In this document: positions 18,440-26,951 of the stretch, one piece after another
Layout: every line of letters begins with the position of its first letter
Position numbering within the stretch: position 1 is the first letter of the stretch
Origin: Shewanella seohaensis
GTDB taxonomy: Bacteria; Pseudomonadota; Gammaproteobacteria; Enterobacterales; Shewanellaceae
Direction of reading: 5' to 3'
Assembly (NCBI RefSeq): GCF_025449215.1
Contig: NZ_CP104900.1
Coordinates: forward strand, 3,844,001-3,908,000
DNA length: 64,000 bases
Notes under the pieces: model-generated
What the model saw: only the letters and a program-made list of their open reading frames with translations
Told to the model about the DNA's origin: nothing
Database searches by the model: none
Translations under genes and position numbers: made by a program

Positions 18440-19685
18440 AGCGTAACCCCAAAGTGAGCGCACACATCTAAGGCGCTGCGGACACCGTCTTCATGGAAAC
18501 CATTGTGCCAATAGGCGCCCGCAAAATGGGTATGGTTTTGGCCCGAGATTTCTTCCCGGCGCGCCTGCGCCTGCAAACTCTGCTCATTAAACACAGGGTG
18601 CGCATAGTTAAAACGGCGTAGAATTTTGGCTTCGTCAATCAGCTCTGTCTGGTTAAGCGTTACGCAAAAGGTTGGTGCGTCGCTTGGTAGGCGCTGCAGA
18701 ATATTCATATTGTAAGTCACAGAGGCGGGGCGTTTTTGATTGCCATCCAAACGATAATTCCAGCTGGCCCACGCCGCCTTGCGCTTAGGTAAAAGGTTGG
18801 TATCTGTATGTAAAACCACCTCATTATTTTGATATTGCAAGTCCCCCAGAATTGCTTTTTCGGCCGAGCTGGCATCGGTTAACATCTTAAGCGCTTGGTC
18901 GCTATGACAAGCGAGGATCACCTCATCGAATTCCTGCCACTCACCATTCACATAGAGTTTTACGCCATCAGCATGGCGTTCGATGGCACTCACTGGGCTG
19001 TTTAAATGCAGATTGTCTTTAAAAGGGGCAATTAAATCAGGAATATAACTGCGTGAGCCCCCTTAAGCACATACCATTGCGGTCTGTTACTGACGTTTAA
19101 TAAGCCATGGTGCTCAAAGAAACGGATAAAGAAGCGCAGCGAAAAGGCGCGCATATCTTCGATGCTCGATGACCAAATTGCCGCGCCCATGGGCAAAATA
19201 TAATGTTCGGCAAAAAAGTGAGAAAACTGCTCGCGGTCGAGAAACTCACCCAAGTTACCAGCGGGGTAATTATCCTGCTGATAAATCGCCTTGCAGCTTT
19301 TATTAAACCGCACAATTTCATTTAAAAAGGCCCAAAAGCGCGGATTCAGGAGGTTACGCTTTTGGGCAAACAAACTGGCAACGTTATGGCCATTGTACTC
19401 AAGCCCCGTCAGGGCGTTGTGCACACTAAAACTCATTTCAGTCGGCAAAATACTGACATTTAGACGGGCTAACAGCCTCTCAAAACGGGGATAGGTTCGG
19501 TCGTTAAACACGATAAAACCAGTGTCTATCGCATAGTGTTTACCAAGATGCTCCACATCCACGGTCGCGGTATGGCCGCCTATATAGTCATTGGCCTCAA
19601 ACACAGTAACCTTGTGGGATTGGCTGAGTAGATAGCCACAGGTCAGCCCTGAAATTCCCGTCCCTACAATGGCAATATTTTTCAT
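18436..19685 (-). CDS. NAD(P)/FAD-dependent amine-oxidase-like oxidoreductase (frame broken at 19058-19062)
   Basis: The start shows a textbook FAD-binding motif ([17 protein letters not shown]) and [13 protein letters not shown], as in the flavoproteins that accompany Cfa/DUF1365 genes. The frame is lost after WYVLKG at a 5-base C run on the plus strand (19058-19062); one added base gives [16 protein letters not shown] and a continuous 416-residue protein ending at 18436. The gene overlaps both neighbours by four bases (ATGA), so it is tightly coupled. Related flavoproteins oxidise or reduce methylated acyl chains; that role is inferred. Confidence 0.87.
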
Positions 19686-20485
19686 CGTCCTGCATCCTTA
19701 AGCGCCCTTGGCTGGTTATCCCGTTGGATCATTTTTTGCCAAACCAAGGCAGGTAGAAATGACATCAATTTCAATAAATAAGTAAATCGTTTGGGGAAAT
19801 GGATCTCGGTTACGCCGCGCGAGAGCCCACGGCGAATTGCCGTTGACGCCGCCTTTACATCGACTTGCATCGGCATGGCAAAATCATTCTTGGCCGTTAG
19901 AGGCGTCGCCACAAATCCTGGGCAAATCACACTCACAGAGATCCCGTGTTGAGCAAGGTCAAGCCTTAGGCTAGCGGCCAAGTACTGCACGCCCGCCTTA
20001 GAAGCGCCATAGGCCTCCGCACGGGGAAAGGCTAAATACGTCGCGCTCGAACTCATCAGAGCCAAGCGCGCGCCTCTTGGCATTAAGGGTAAAAACGCGC
20101 CAAGGCAGTAGCCCATGGCTATCAAATTGGTGTGCACGACACGCTCAAACAATCTGTCGTCGAAGTGTTTAGCGTCATCGATATACTCGCAGCCACCGGC
20201 ATTGAGGATCACCAGATCTAACTGACAGGCGCACTGAGTCAGTACATCTTTGATACGGAGAGCATTCTCTTGGACTTGGCTGCGCTCACTAATATCAAAG
20301 CTGATGCAAGTCGCCCCAATCAGCACGGTTTCGGCAAGGGCATCGAGCTTGGCTTTATCTCGCCCGCAGGCAATCACATGCCAGCCTGCGGCGAGATAAT
20401 CCTTGGCTAATTGCAGCCCAATTCCCGAGCTTGCCCCTGTGATCAGCACAGTGTTGATTTTGTGGATCTGCACTGAGGTCATCAC
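19682..20485 (-). CDS. Short-chain dehydrogenase/reductase
   Basis: The 267-residue protein has the nucleotide-binding motif TGASSGIG (about residues 16-23), NAGG, a Ser at MSSSATYL and the catalytic pair in AYGASKAG (Tyr-x3-Lys). The C-terminal tail is basic and hydrophobic, suggesting membrane association. It overlaps the NTF2-like gene before it and the FAD gene after it by four bases each. The substrate is unknown; context suggests a lipid-derived alcohol or ketone. Confidence 0.88.
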   Translation of the reverse strand: MMTSVQIHKINTVLITGASSGIGLQLAKDYLAAGWHVIACGRDKAKLDALAETVLIGATCISFDISERSQVQENALRIKDVLTQCACQLDLVILNAGGCEYIDDAKHFDDRLFERVVHTNLIAMGYCLGAFLPLMPRGARLALMSSSATYLAFPRAEAYGASKAGVQYLAASLRLDLAQHGISVSVICPGFVATPLTAKNDFAMPMQVDVKAASTAIRRGLSRGVTEIHFPKRFTYLLKLMSFLPALVWQKMIQRDNQPRALKDAGR

Positions 20486-20928
20486 TTTGCCGCCCTGTCT
20501 TTAAGCAAGCGAATGAGTCCGCCCATACAAGGTAAATGCTCGTATAGCATTTGCCCTAAGTCGAAATAATCCCGGTGAAAGTAAATCCGCTGGTGAAACT
20601 TAAGCTGGCTCATGCCATCGACTCGGATGAGTTCGCCCTTGTTTAACTTGGGATGGCGATATTGCATCTGCCAGAATAGCGAAGCTTGGGAGTCATCTTG
20701 CAATACTTCTTTGATTTCAAAGTGAATGTAACCAACGTTTTTGTAGAGTTTGGCAAAATACTCAGTCAAAGCAATTAAACCATTCACTTGATGCATAGGA
20801 TCGATAAAACAAATATTGTCATCGTAGACCTGAGCCAACAGATGCAGATTGTCCTTGTTTAATGCTTGATAGAGCGCGATAAACTCATCAACCACACCGC
20901 TCTGTTCAATCTTCGCTTGGTTTATCAT
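20482..20928 (-). CDS. NTF2/SnoaL-like fold protein
   Basis: The 148-residue protein has the cone-like fold pattern of SnoaL-like proteins: FIALYQALNKDNLHLLAQVY, then DNICFIDPMHQVNG, and a C-terminal basic helix (LLKDRAAK). Members are small ligand-binding proteins or isomerase-like enzymes and are common in the photolyase-linked cluster. It starts 45 bases after phr and overlaps the SDR by four. Confidence 0.8.
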   Translation of the reverse strand: MINQAKIEQSGVVDEFIALYQALNKDNLHLLAQVYDDNICFIDPMHQVNGLIALTEYFAKLYKNVGYIHFEIKEVLQDDSQASLFWQMQYRHPKLNKGELIRVDGMSQLKFHQRIYFHRDYFDLGQMLYEHLPCMGGLIRLLKDRAAK

Positions 20929-20973
20929 CCAGATAACTCCCTAAGGGATAAGTTGTAAGGTTGAGCCTATGGC

Positions 20974-22453
20974 CTAGGCCTTTTTCAGCACCCCAAGTAC
21001 CGCTAGCGCCCTCGCCCTTGCCGCATTGTGCTCCACAATCGCACAGGTATAAGCCGAGTCAGACTCCAGCGTTGGCACCTCAAATAACGAAGGCGTTTTT
21101 TGCATATTGGGTTGGTGCAAACGCTTGATTCCCCAAGATGCCAGCTCTGGTAAGTACTTACGGATAAAGCTGCCATCTGGATCAAACTTTTCGCTCTGGC
21201 TGATAGGATTAAAAATGCGGAAATAAGGCTGGGCATCGCAGCCACAGCCCGCCGACCATTGCCAGCCACCGTTATTAGCCGCCAGATCGCCGTCGATAAG
21301 ATGCTGCCGGAAATAGCGTTCCCCCAGCGCCAATCGATAAGCAAGTGTTTGGTTAAAAAGCTCGCCACCACCATGCGCAGTCGATTGTGCATCCAGCCGG
21401 TTTGATTAAGCTGGCGCATCGCCGCATCTACAATCGGATAGCCCGTTTTGCCCTCGCACCACGCCAAAAACTCAGCTTGGTTGTTGCGCCACTGCACATG
21501 GTCGGCCTGACGATTAAAGTTGTGCCCCTTGGATAAATCTGGAAAGGCGACCAACAAATGGCGATAAAACTCCCGCCAAATCAGCTCATTCAACCAGGTT
21601 CGCCCAGGGCTAGTATCATCGACAATCACCTCGGGAAAACGCCCAAGCAGCGCCGCGATACATTGCCTTGGGCTGAGCACGCCCAGCGCCAAATAAGGGG
21701 ATATGACGCTGGTCCCCTCGAGAGCGGGAAAGTCCCTATCCTGTTTATAGTCTTGGGCTTTTTGCTGAATAAATGCGGTAAGAATACGTTTTGCCTGCCC
21801 CTCTCCCGCCGCCCATTGCTCACTCGAGGTTAGCTTGCTGGTGAATGGGAAACGTTCTTTAAAACTGATTGGCTTTGGTTCAGGTAACATAGGGCCAAGC
21901 GGCGCAGGTACTGCAAGCGGCAAAATGGCGCGCTTAGCGGCAACTTCTCGCCACTTGCGGCTAAAGGGCGTGAACACCTTATACATATCACCGCTTAAGT
22001 TAAGCACTGTGCCCGGCGGCAATAGGCAATGCTCGTCGCTGAGCACCAAGGGAATCCCCCATCGAGACAGGCTTGGTCGCGCTTTTGCTCGTTGATTTCG
22101 GGTTCTCGCCCCGCAAACACCCGCTCAACGCCAAGCTTTTCGCAGTAACTCGCTAAAAAAGCGGGCACCTCTTTAAAGCTATCGAGTTGAATAAGCTCAA
22201 ATTCAATCCCTAGGCTTGCGAGTCCTTGGGCGAGCAAATTCACATGCCGCTGGATAAAATCAATCTGGATCGGCGCCATATCGTGGCTGAGCCATTGGCT
22301 CGGAGTCGCAATATAAATCGCCCTGAGTTTTGCGCCCGTCGCTTGCCGCACCCAATCACAGGCAGCCGTCAGCGCTTGGTTATCCGTTAGACGCAGATCC
22401 TGGCGAAACCACATCAACGCGTGCTTTGCCGCTTGGGGTTGATTATCACTCAT
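20974..22453 (-). CDS. phrB: Deoxyribodipyrimidine photo-lyase (frame broken at 21321-21325 and 22056-22060)
   Basis: The N-terminal antenna domain begins [19 protein letters not shown], and the FAD-binding half has [34 protein letters not shown] and the [11 protein letters not shown] segment, typical of class I CPD photolyases. Two 5-base C runs on the plus strand each need one more base: the first restores [19 protein letters not shown], the second [17 protein letters not shown]. The repaired protein has about 493 residues, close to E. coli PhrB. The ATG overlaps the MerR gene's stop region by 8 bases. It repairs UV dimers using blue light, and sets the light theme of the operon. Confidence 0.92.
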
Positions 22454-23555
22454 CGGCTTGCCCTCCTTGCTCCGCTTCGGCCGCGTTTTTGTTCTTACGT
22501 AGCTGTTTCTTCTGTTGCTCTTTTGCCGCCGAAACTTGGCTAACCCATTCAGCCAAGTCTGGCGCCATAAACGCTGATAAGGCCGTGAGAGTCGGTGCAA
22601 AGGGGCCGATGAGATAACAGGAAAGTGGCATTTGCTCGAGCAAGCTTTGCAGCTCGAAGATTTTCGATGGTGGATGATTCGCCTCAGGCAGTAGCAAGAG
22701 AGCGTCCACCTTGAGCCGATTATTGATAAGCCCAAGGCTTGTAGTGTCAAGCACGCCAAGATCAATGACTGACACTCTTAACTCTGCAAGTTCTAAGCGT
22801 AAAACCAGGCTATACAAGCGATTAGTCATACTAGAGCTACTTATGCTTGAGTTGCTTGTGCTTGAGTTGCTTATGCTTGAGTTGCTTGCGCTCGAGTGAA
22901 TCATGTTCGAATAACCCGCGTGCAGCTCTGCCGTTTTTTGCCCTTGGATAGATGGCAAACACACGACACCGATTTGCGCCAAACTGGCCTGCCCGGCAAA
23001 ACTGGCGCGCCCTCCGATGCGACTGGCTAACTCACTTTCTAGCCATGCAAGCAACAGCTCGGCATCTAAACGAGGCTCAAACAAAGCAGGTAACTGCGCC
23101 ATCCAAGCCAGCAACAATTTTTGTTTCACTAATTGAAAGGGATATAAGCCAAGGGCTTCATCAAGGATTTGGTGCAGCTTTGATTGATCCAGTTCAAACA
23201 GCGCACTATTTAAAGCTGTGATCTGCTCCTGCCACAAATCCCCCTCTTGCAATGGGGTGCTATCAGCCTCGGTCGCAAGCGCCGAACTCATCAGTAACGG
23301 TTTGACCTTACTGATGGCGACCCCCTTGGCTAACCATGCATTGATCTCATGGATTTGTTGAATATTTTCAGGTGTGTATAACCTATGGCCCTTAGGCGTA
23401 CGCGCAGGGATCACCAGCCCAAAGCGGCGCTGCCATGCTCTTAACGTTACCGCGTTAACCCCTGTGAGTAACGACACTTCCCCTATCGGGAGTAGCTCGC
23501 GACTCTCGAGGTTTTCGGCCTCAACCTTTGAATCATGTTGTTTCATGTCAATCAC
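22446..23555 (-). CDS. MerR family regulator with CarH/LitR-like layout
   Basis: A MerR helix-turn-helix lies near residues 22-90 (PIGEVSLLTGVNAVTLRAWQRR, GHRLYTPENIQQIHEI in two parts), followed by a long domain that in CarH/LitR regulators binds B12 and senses light. The expected B12 ligand region is only loosely recognisable (KTAELHAGYSN) and is interrupted right after by a Ser/Asn-rich pentapeptide repeat, so cofactor binding is uncertain. The last 30 residues are Lys/Ala-rich. Position directly before phr, and a MerR-style promoter upstream of the operon, suggest it controls the whole 10-kb unit. The frame is intact, 369 residues. Confidence 0.85.
   Translation of the reverse strand: MIDMKQHDSKVEAENLESRELLPIGEVSLLTGVNAVTLRAWQRRFGLVIPARTPKGHRLYTPENIQQIHEINAWLAKGVAISKVKPLLMSSALATEADSTPLQEGDLWQEQITALNSALFELDQSKLHQILDEALGLYPFQLVKQKLLLAWMAQLPALFEPRLDAELLLAWLESELASRIGGRASFAGQASLAQIGVVCLPSIQGQKTAELHAGYSNMIHSSASNSSISNSSTSNSSISSSSMTNRLYSLVLRLELAELRVSVIDLGVLDTTSLGLINNRLKVDALLLLPEANHPPSKIFELQSLLEQMPLSCYLIGPFAPTLTALSAFMAPDLAEWVSQVSAAKEQQKKQLRKNKNAAEAEQGGQADE
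22834..22895 (-). repeat. 15-bp tandem repeat coding for SNSSI-type pentapeptides
   Basis: Four in-frame copies of a 15-bp unit (GAGTTGCTTATGCTT and variants on the plus strand) lie inside the MerR gene and encode Ser/Asn/Ile/Thr pentapeptides. Copy number changes would keep the frame. Confidence 0.8.
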
Positions 23556-23620
23556 TTAACTCGTTAATCTTAATGCATTATCTAATCGTTCAGGTGCGTA
23601 TTTTCGCCAGCTAACTGTGA

Positions 23621-24573
23621 TTAATAGGCATAGCGCAGCTTTAATTCCTCGGGATGGGGATTTAAGTACACTTGATCCTCAATATAGGGGTGGGGAATTG
23701 GCGCAAATAGTGGTTAATTAAAGTGATAGGCACCAGCAAAGGGAGAAGTCCTTGGCGATATTTCATAATCATTTCAGACAGTTCTAACTTCTGTTCCTTA
23801 TTCAAATGCTTTTTAAAATAGCCCTGAATATGTTGTAAGGTGCTGGTATGGTTTCGACGGGTCGCATTGATTTTTAAGGCGGTCATAAAACCCGCAAAAT
23901 AGCGCTCGGCGGTTTGATCTAAGTCTTCAATATTGGCCACAATCGGCCCAAGCTCTCGATACCATTTTGGGCTATGGGCCATCAACAAATACTTATAGCG
24001 GGAGTGAAACTTGACTAACTTGTGCTTGGTTAGGCCCTCATGACACATCTTATGCCAGTCGTGATAGGCATAGACTCGGGTAAAAAAGTTCTCCCGCAGC
24101 ACCATATCGTGCAAGCGCCCCTCTTCCTCGACGGGGAGATAGGGGTAGCGTTCCATTAATTTACGGGCAAACACCCCAATGCCTGATTTAGTGCCATTAT
24201 TGGTACCGATTTTGTACTCAGTCACCCGTTCCATACCGCAGGTCGGCGATTTGGCGCAGAGTAAGTAACCGCCTAAAAAGCCTAATTCCTCAACCTTTTG
24301 CTCGCTAAAGCGATTGAGTTTGTCGGTGACATCTAAGCTGCCGTCACCGCTCTGCACTCGGATCTGCTCACCATCGCGCACTAATCGAATGCTTTTTCGC
24401 GGTGCACCTAGGCCGATCGCCATTTCTGGACACAAGGGGACATAATCAAAAAAGGGGGCAATCTCTTGATTACAATAGGAAGAATTTTTATGCCCACCGT
24501 CAAAACGCACCTTCTCCCCTAGTAGGCAGGCACTGATCCCAATTTGAATTCGCTGCGGATTAAACTTGTACAT
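23621..24573 (-). CDS. DUF523-DUF1722 fusion protein (frame broken near 23692-23697)
   Basis: ATG 24573 follows AAGGAATAG and is preferred to an upstream in-frame start. Residues 1-150 form DUF523 with the Cys motifs ISACLLGEKVRFDGG, PLCPEMAIGLG and AKSPTCG; residues 165-317 are DUF1722 (YbgA-like). The open frame stops early at 23662, but one added base in the G4 run at 23692-23695 restores a normal tail (YIEDQVYLNPHPEELKLRYAY) ending at 23621. YbgA-type proteins are often linked to photolyase genes, as here. This is the first gene of the operon. Confidence 0.85.
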
Positions 24574-24601
24574 AATGCTATTCCTTGTATCACTTTGAAT
24601 A

Positions 24602-24645
24602 ATATTACGGACCATTCTTGTACAAGGATCAAGTTTTTGTACAAA
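24602..24645 (-). promoter_or_regulatory. MerR-type promoter with two TTGTACAA palindromes
   Basis: On the minus strand TTGATC (24632-24627) and TAATAT (24607-24602) are 19 bp apart, the over-long spacing typical of MerR-activated promoters. The palindrome CTTGTACAAG (24617-24626) fills the spacer and a second, TTTGTACAAA (24636-24645), lies 19 bp upstream centre to centre. It would start transcription about 25 bases before the DUF523 gene. Confidence 0.55.
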
Positions 24646-24774
24646 TTTTTATAAAATTTTTCTGACGCTAAAAATCCAACGAAAGTCGCTAGGGCTTGGC
24701 CTTGATATTGCTTAGTTTATTCGCCCGATTGGCGCGGCATCAGGAAGTAAACATCGACGAGGGAGAATAAGGAA

Positions 24775-25290
24775 ATGACGGTCATCAATCCCAATAGCTA
24801 TGCAGCCATTGCACTAAGCCAGCTAAAATCGGCTCAGACTCAACAAACGCAGGGCGTACCAAGCACAGCGGCCAGTTCGAGCCCTCAAATGACAGCTCCG
24901 CAAGATACTGTCACCCTATCGGGCGGCGTGACTCGAAGCGCTGAAACCAGTGATACCTATAGCCAGCTTGCGCCCAATGCCAAACAACATTACACCAGCA
25001 ATGTGCAAAATATTGCCGGTACAGAAGAGAGCGCAAAATCCGAAGACAGATTAGCGGAAGCCATGCAGGCTATCCTCGACAAACGCACCGGAGTCGACAG
25101 GGAAAAACTGAAGCAGCTAGAAGAAGAAATGGCGAAAATTGCCGCCAATGACAGCTTATCCGAGGAAGAAAAGGCCAAGCAGATAGCGCTACTCGAAGCC
25201 CAAAAAGCTGAGCTAATTAAAGAAGCAACTGAAAAAATGAAGAGCGGCAACGCAATAATCAAACTGAAGTCTATTTTAGTTAATGCTTAA
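24775..25290 (+). CDS. Hypothetical coiled-coil protein
   Basis: The 171-residue protein has a Gln/Thr/Ser-rich N-terminus, the segment DTVTLSGG near residue 44, and a strongly charged Glu/Lys helix (about residues 105-155) that reads as a coiled coil. There is no signal peptide. A good ribosome site (GGGAG...AAGGA) precedes ATG 24775. The N-terminal pattern (low complexity, then TVTLS) recurs in the protein at 46202. I do not recognise the family. It stands divergent from the photolyase operon. Confidence 0.65.
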   Translation: MTVINPNSYAAIALSQLKSAQTQQTQGVPSTAASSSPQMTAPQDTVTLSGGVTRSAETSDTYSQLAPNAKQHYTSNVQNIAGTEESAKSEDRLAEAMQAILDKRTGVDREKLKQLEEEMAKIAANDSLSEEEKAKQIALLEAQKAELIKEATEKMKSGNAIIKLKSILVNA

Positions 25291-25318
25291 CGCTCAACGC
25301 TCAACGCTCAACGCTCAA
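25291..25318 (+). repeat. Four tandem copies of the heptamer CGCTCAA
   Basis: CGCTCAA is repeated four times perfectly, directly after the stop codon, then decays to CGCTAAC. Confidence 0.85.
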
Positions 25319-25470
25319 CGCTAACAATCTGAAAAACAAGACCTTGATTAGCAAGTCACTAGACACACAATGAGCGAGATGCGACCCCAAATGCCATCGG
25401 CAGCGTGAGAACCGTGAAAGATAAGTAAACTGCCGCGCAAGATAACGGCGGAGTCGTCAACGGTTGAAAA

Positions 25471-25500
25471 ACAAAAATCCGCCCCATCTCTGGGGCGGAT
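25471..25500 (-). terminator. Terminator of the DEAD-box helicase gene
   Basis: A perfect 10-bp stem (25478-25487 with 25491-25500) is followed on the minus strand by ATTTTTGTTTTTC. It is 73 bases past the helicase stop. Confidence 0.88.
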
Positions 25501-25572
25501 AAGTATCTAAATCAGGACTTTTGATAACGCTTTCAACCCATAAGTTAAACCATACCAATAAGCAAACTAGCG

Positions 25573-26802
25573 TTACCGTTTCTTACCGCCTAAGGCGCGC
25601 TTCTTAGCTCGCTGTTTTTGAGCCGCTTTACTATTGCGTCTTGGCTCGGGCTCCATTTTATTAAAATCAGGCTCAAAGCCGGGATACCATTGCTGCGGCA
25701 GGCGTTTATCGAGCAATGCTTCTACCTCTTCAAGCAGCAGTGCATCCTCTTGGCTAAACAGCGTAATCGCCAAACCAGTGCTACCCGCACGCCCAGTGCG
25801 ACCGATACGGTGAATATAATCTTCGGCAATAAAGGGTAGTTCGAAGTTAATCACATACTGTAAGTCGGCAATATCGAGGCCACGAGCGGCAACATCGGTC
25901 GCGACTAAAATCTGCACTAGTCCTTGTTTAAAATCCTTTAAAACCTTCTCCCTTGCGCCTTGGGATAAGTCACCGTGAAATGCCTGCGTTGCCACCCCGA
26001 GTTGATTGAGCTGAGTGGTCAGTTTATCGACACCCTGCTTAGTGCGGCTAAAGATCAGCACTTGCTGCCAATTTTTACTGCGCACTAAATGGCTGACAAA
26101 CTCGGTTTTACGGTCATTGTCGATGGCATAAACCCGTTGCTCCACCTGTGCGGCCGTGGTATTGCGTTTCGCGACTTCGATAAGCTTAGGATCACGCAAC
26201 AGATTTTTACTGAAACCGAAAATCGAATCGTCTAAGGTGGCCGAGAACAGCAATGTCTGTCGCTGCGCGGGCACTTGCTTGAGCACGGCTTTGATTTCAT
26301 CCATAAATCCCATATCGAGCATACGGTCGGCTTCATCAAATACCAGCACACTCAAACGCTTAAGGTTAAGTGCGCCTTGACGCAGATGATCGAGCAGGCG
26401 CCCTGGCGTCGCGATAAGCACATCGATGCCGGCCTTAAATTCGGCTTGCTGAGCCTCGATACTCACGCCGCCGTAGGCAATCCCGATACGAATATTCGTG
26501 TCTTTGGCATATTTCACAAAACTCTGCTGCACTTGCACCGCTAACTCACGAGTCGGCACTAGCACTAGGGCTCGAATATCTTTAGGGGCATCTTGGCTTT
26601 GGTTATCGAGGAGTAATTGCTGCAAAATCGGGAGAGCAAAGGCTGCGGTTTTCCCCGTTCCCGTTTGTGCGCCTGCCATCACATCCTGTTTTGCCAAAAT
26701 AGCTGGAATGGCTTCAATTTGGATAGGTGTGGGCTGCTGATAGCCAAGTTCGGCTAAGGTATTCACTAACTGAGAATGTAAGGAAAGCGCGCTAAAAGAC
26801 AT
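25573..26802 (-). CDS. RhlE-like DEAD-box RNA helicase
   Basis: The 409-residue protein starts MSFSALSLHSQLVNTL and shows all DEAD-box motifs: Q motif (PTPIQIEAIP), AQTGTGKT, PTRELA, TPGRLLD, DEAD, SAT, VATDVAARGLD and HRIGRTGRAG. A short basic tail (KKRALGGKKR) follows the helicase core. Closest in layout to RhlE, which remodels RNA in ribosome assembly and decay; cold-related roles are common. Single-gene unit with its own terminator. Confidence 0.93.
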   Translation of the reverse strand: MSFSALSLHSQLVNTLAELGYQQPTPIQIEAIPAILAKQDVMAGAQTGTGKTAAFALPILQQLLLDNQSQDAPKDIRALVLVPTRELAVQVQQSFVKYAKDTNIRIGIAYGGVSIEAQQAEFKAGIDVLIATPGRLLDHLRQGALNLKRLSVLVFDEADRMLDMGFMDEIKAVLKQVPAQRQTLLFSATLDDSIFGFSKNLLRDPKLIEVAKRNTTAAQVEQRVYAIDNDRKTEFVSHLVRSKNWQQVLIFSRTKQGVDKLTTQLNQLGVATQAFHGDLSQGAREKVLKDFKQGLVQILVATDVAARGLDIADLQYVINFELPFIAEDYIHRIGRTGRAGSTGLAITLFSQEDALLLEEVEALLDKRLPQQWYPGFEPDFNKMEPEPRRNSKAAQKQRAKKRALGGKKR

Positions 26803-26951
26803 GGAAGATCACCAAAAACATTAATGGCGCCATGTTAACAGACAGCCGCTAGAGCGACCAGTTGCATTGCATCTGTCAGTTGCTCACGGCGTTAATCATG
26901 CCCAATCAGCCTTATGGTCGATAGACGCGCTCAGACTTTCACTAGACGAGC

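Noticed and set aside
25291..25322. CRISPR-like array at the heptamer repeats
   Set aside because: Repeats are 7 bp with no spacers and no cas genes are in the window.
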